Part shown: piece after piece, positions 62,584 to 64,000 of the stretch
How the letters are laid out: each line of letters starts with the position of its first letter
Numbering within the stretch: position 1 is the stretch's first letter
Notes under the pieces: model-generated
Seen by the model: the letters and a program-made list of their open reading frames with translations, nothing else
Databases searched by the model: none
What the model was told of the DNA's origin: nothing
Position numbers and translations under genes: made by a program
NCBI RefSeq assembly: GCF_018474005.1
Contig: NZ_JAHCSH010000003.1
Span: 434,001-498,000 of the forward strand
Origin: Curvibacter sp. CHRR-16
GTDB taxonomy: Bacteria > Pseudomonadota > Gammaproteobacteria > Burkholderiales > Burkholderiaceae_C
Direction of reading: 5' to 3'
DNA length: 64,000 nt

Positions 62584-64000
62584 CTAACCAATCGGCCCCG
62601 CATCATCGCTGCCAGCAGCGGCCTCGCCTGGGGCGCGCTGGCGTTCACTCAGGCGTTCAAACGGCAACTGCTGTTTGACCAAAATGATGGTGCAGGGTGC
62701 TTCCATGGCCACTTTGATGGGCACCGTGGCCACAAAACGCTGGGTTTTCAGGCCATGCGTGGCCGCGCCCATGACGATCACACTCACGTTGTTGCCGTGC
62801 GCGTAGTCCAGCAGGGCTTGGGCGGTGTCGTTGCTCTCTAGCACGTGGTAGGAGGTTTGGTGCCCCGATAAGTCCAGCGGCTCGGCCCACTGGCGCAGCT
62901 TGCTCAAGAAGCGGCGGTGCACCAGCGTTTCGCTCTTGCTGGCATCGGTGCTGCTGGTCAGACCCGGCGATATGACGGTGACGCAGGCCAAGCGCGCGCC
63001 GGGCCGTGTGCCCATGGAGCGGGCTACCGCTTGGCGCAGCGAATACAGCGTGGCATCGCTCACGTCTTGGTGTGGCACGGCCACCATGACGATGGGCACT
63101 TCCTCAATCTGCTGCGCCGCCATGGGGCTGGGTTGGTAGTGCATGCCCGCAGCCCGCAGCCAACGCATGAAGTGCACGCGAAACGGTGTGCCTTCGGTGT
63201 GCGTACCGCGCCGCGTCACGTGCACTTGGCTGGGGTTGGCCAAGTCGAACGCCAAATGCGCAGCCGAGGGGTAGCGCTTGGCCGCTTCGGGCTCTAGGCA
63301 GCGCAGGACGATTTCTTGCAGCCAAGCGGGAATGTCGGGCCGCAGGCGGCGCGGCGGCACCGGGTCCATCCACAGCCGTTGGCGCAAGCCGCCCATGGTG
63401 GTGGGCGCGCCAAAGGGCAGTTCTCCGGTGCACAACTGGTAGAGCATGACGCCGATGGCGAACACATCGCTGCGCGGGTCGCCGCGCACACCCACCACTT
63501 GCTCGGGCGCTATCCACGCGGGCGAGCCGATGGCTTTGCGCAGTTGTTCGGCCAGCAGGTCGGGAAACTGGGCGTGGCAAGACAGGCCAAAGTCCAGCAG
63601 CACGCCGCTGCCGTCTGGGCGTATCAGCACGTTGGCAGGCTTCAAGTCCAGGTGCACCACGTTTTGTTGGTGCACGGCGTGGGCAGCGCGGGCGGTGGCG
63701 AGTCCCAAGCGGGCGATCTCGTCCACCGTGATGGCTTGGCGCTGGTTTTGCGCTTCCTCCAGCCATTCGTCCAGTGTGCGGCCGCTGATGTACTCCATGA
63801 CCAAATACGGCACGCGCAGCAAGTCGCCAGCAGCCACAAAGCGGGGTGTGTGCGGGTCATTCAGGGCCTGCATGATTTGGCATTCCACTTCGAAGCTGAC
63901 GATGTTCTCGGCCCCGTCGCCCGCGGTCATGCGCGGCACTTTCATGGCCATGTCAAAGCCCGGGCCGGGCCTGCCATCGCTGTAGTGCACGCGGTAAATG
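62584..64000 (-). CDS. Serine/threonine protein kinase fused to universal stress protein domain (5' end outside window)
   Basis: At least 471 residues; the frame stays open to the window edge, so the start lies beyond it. The N-terminal kinase domain has the ATP-binding Lys (AMKVPR), catalytic HLDLKPANVL, DFGLS and the SPAWIAPEQV segment. A linker of about 50 residues leads to a C-terminal UspA-like domain (about the last 150 residues), with VPIVMVAVPHQDVSDATLYSLRQAVARS and SVIVMGAATHGLKTQRFVATVPIKVAMEAPCTIILVK. The glycine pattern G-2x-G-9x-G(S/T) of ATP-binding Usp proteins is not clear, so this domain may not bind ATP. It could link phosphorylation to stress sensing. Confidence 0.9.
   Translation of the reverse strand, partial: IYRVHYSDGRPGPGFDMAMKVPRMTAGDGAENIVSFEVECQIMQALNDPHTPRFVAAGDLLRVPYLVMEYISGRTLDEWLEEAQNQRQAITVDEIARLGLATARAAHAVHQQNVVHLDLKPANVLIRPDGSGVLLDFGLSCHAQFPDLLAEQLRKAIGSPAWIAPEQVVGVRGDPRSDVFAIGVMLYQLCTGELPFGAPTTMGGLRQRLWMDPVPPRRLRPDIPAWLQEIVLRCLEPEAAKRYPSAAHLAFDLANPSQVHVTRRGTHTEGTPFRVHFMRWLRAAGMHYQPSPMAAQQIEEVPIVMVAVPHQDVSDATLYSLRQAVARSMGTRPGARLACVTVISPGLTSSTDASKSETLVHRRFLSKLRQWAEPLDLSGHQTSYHVLESNDTAQALLDYAHGNNVSVIVMGAATHGLKTQRFVATVPIKVAMEAPCTIILVKQQLPFERLSERQRAPGEAAAGSDDAGPIG

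Noticed and set aside
1..64000. tRNA, rRNA, CRISPR arrays, integrases, transposases, prophage genes
   Set aside because: I looked for T-loop-like GTTCGANTC clusters, evenly spaced repeats and recombinase motifs and saw none that could be supported.

Overview
The window is a 64-kb piece of a GC-rich (about 60% by eye) betaproteobacterial chromosome. Gene content and order fit Burkholderiales, most likely Comamonadaceae: hpf-ptsN-hprK, then fur facing bamE-dapB-exbBD, then leuS-lptE-holA, with proA, an iron-sulfur-oxidiser-type gshA, gshB and many MocR/LysR regulators nearby. I cannot name a genus from sequence alone. There are no rRNA or tRNA genes, CRISPR arrays, integrases or transposases that I can recognise.

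Layout. 1-17.5 kb is mostly conserved core: pyk (cut by the window edge) and fba, an SMR efflux gene and an HD-GYP gene, a four-gene ABC importer (minus strand), nudJ-mnmA, mtnN, fadD, corA with a hairpin-rich leader, hpf, ptsN, hprK, fur, bamE, dapB, exbB and exbD. A lysE-mocR pair (17.4-19.6 kb) sits between exbD and leuS-lptE-holA. From 24.1 to 44.5 kb, between holA and proA (usually neighbours in related genomes), lies a 20-kb accessory block of three parts. The first is a tightly packed six-gene minus-strand operon for membrane lipid or hydrophobic chemistry (ceramidase-like, MFS-acyltransferase fusion, DUF805, FAD oxidase-methyltransferase fusion, unknown secreted protein, alpha/beta hydrolase) with a divergent XRE regulator. 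The second is creB-creC followed by a small island with a RelE/ParD-like toxin-antitoxin pair, a decayed second copy of the creC 3' end, and a solitary OLD-family ATPase-TOPRIM protein. The third is a VIT/vWA surface protein with a PEP-CTERM tail, its own exosortase, an EpsI-like protein and a GT51 peptidoglycan glycosyltransferase with an unusual N-terminal domain, followed by adhP. From 44.5 kb: proA, gshA, kup, benE, gshB, NTF2-like and GST genes, LysR-controlled genes, a class II amidotransferase, a GT39 glycosyltransferase with a PAP2 phosphatase, a srkA-PAP2-DUF2520 operon and a kinase-universal-stress-protein fusion that runs off the right edge.

Most notable. The promoter of the VIT/exosortase cluster carries three TTCAC pentamers at exact 11-bp spacing, which is the known CreB-binding 'cre tag', while creBC lies 3 kb upstream and no creD is present. 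I therefore propose a CreBC-controlled, exosortase-anchored envelope-stress system (creBC, VIT-vWA-PEP-CTERM protein, exosortase, EpsI-like protein, GT51), analogous in logic to the proteobacterial dedicated sortase systems but using an exosortase. A second notable observation is a family of about 50-bp palindrome-cored repeats lying inside coding genes (leuS, benE, srkA in the same reading frame; the nudJ 3' end in another).
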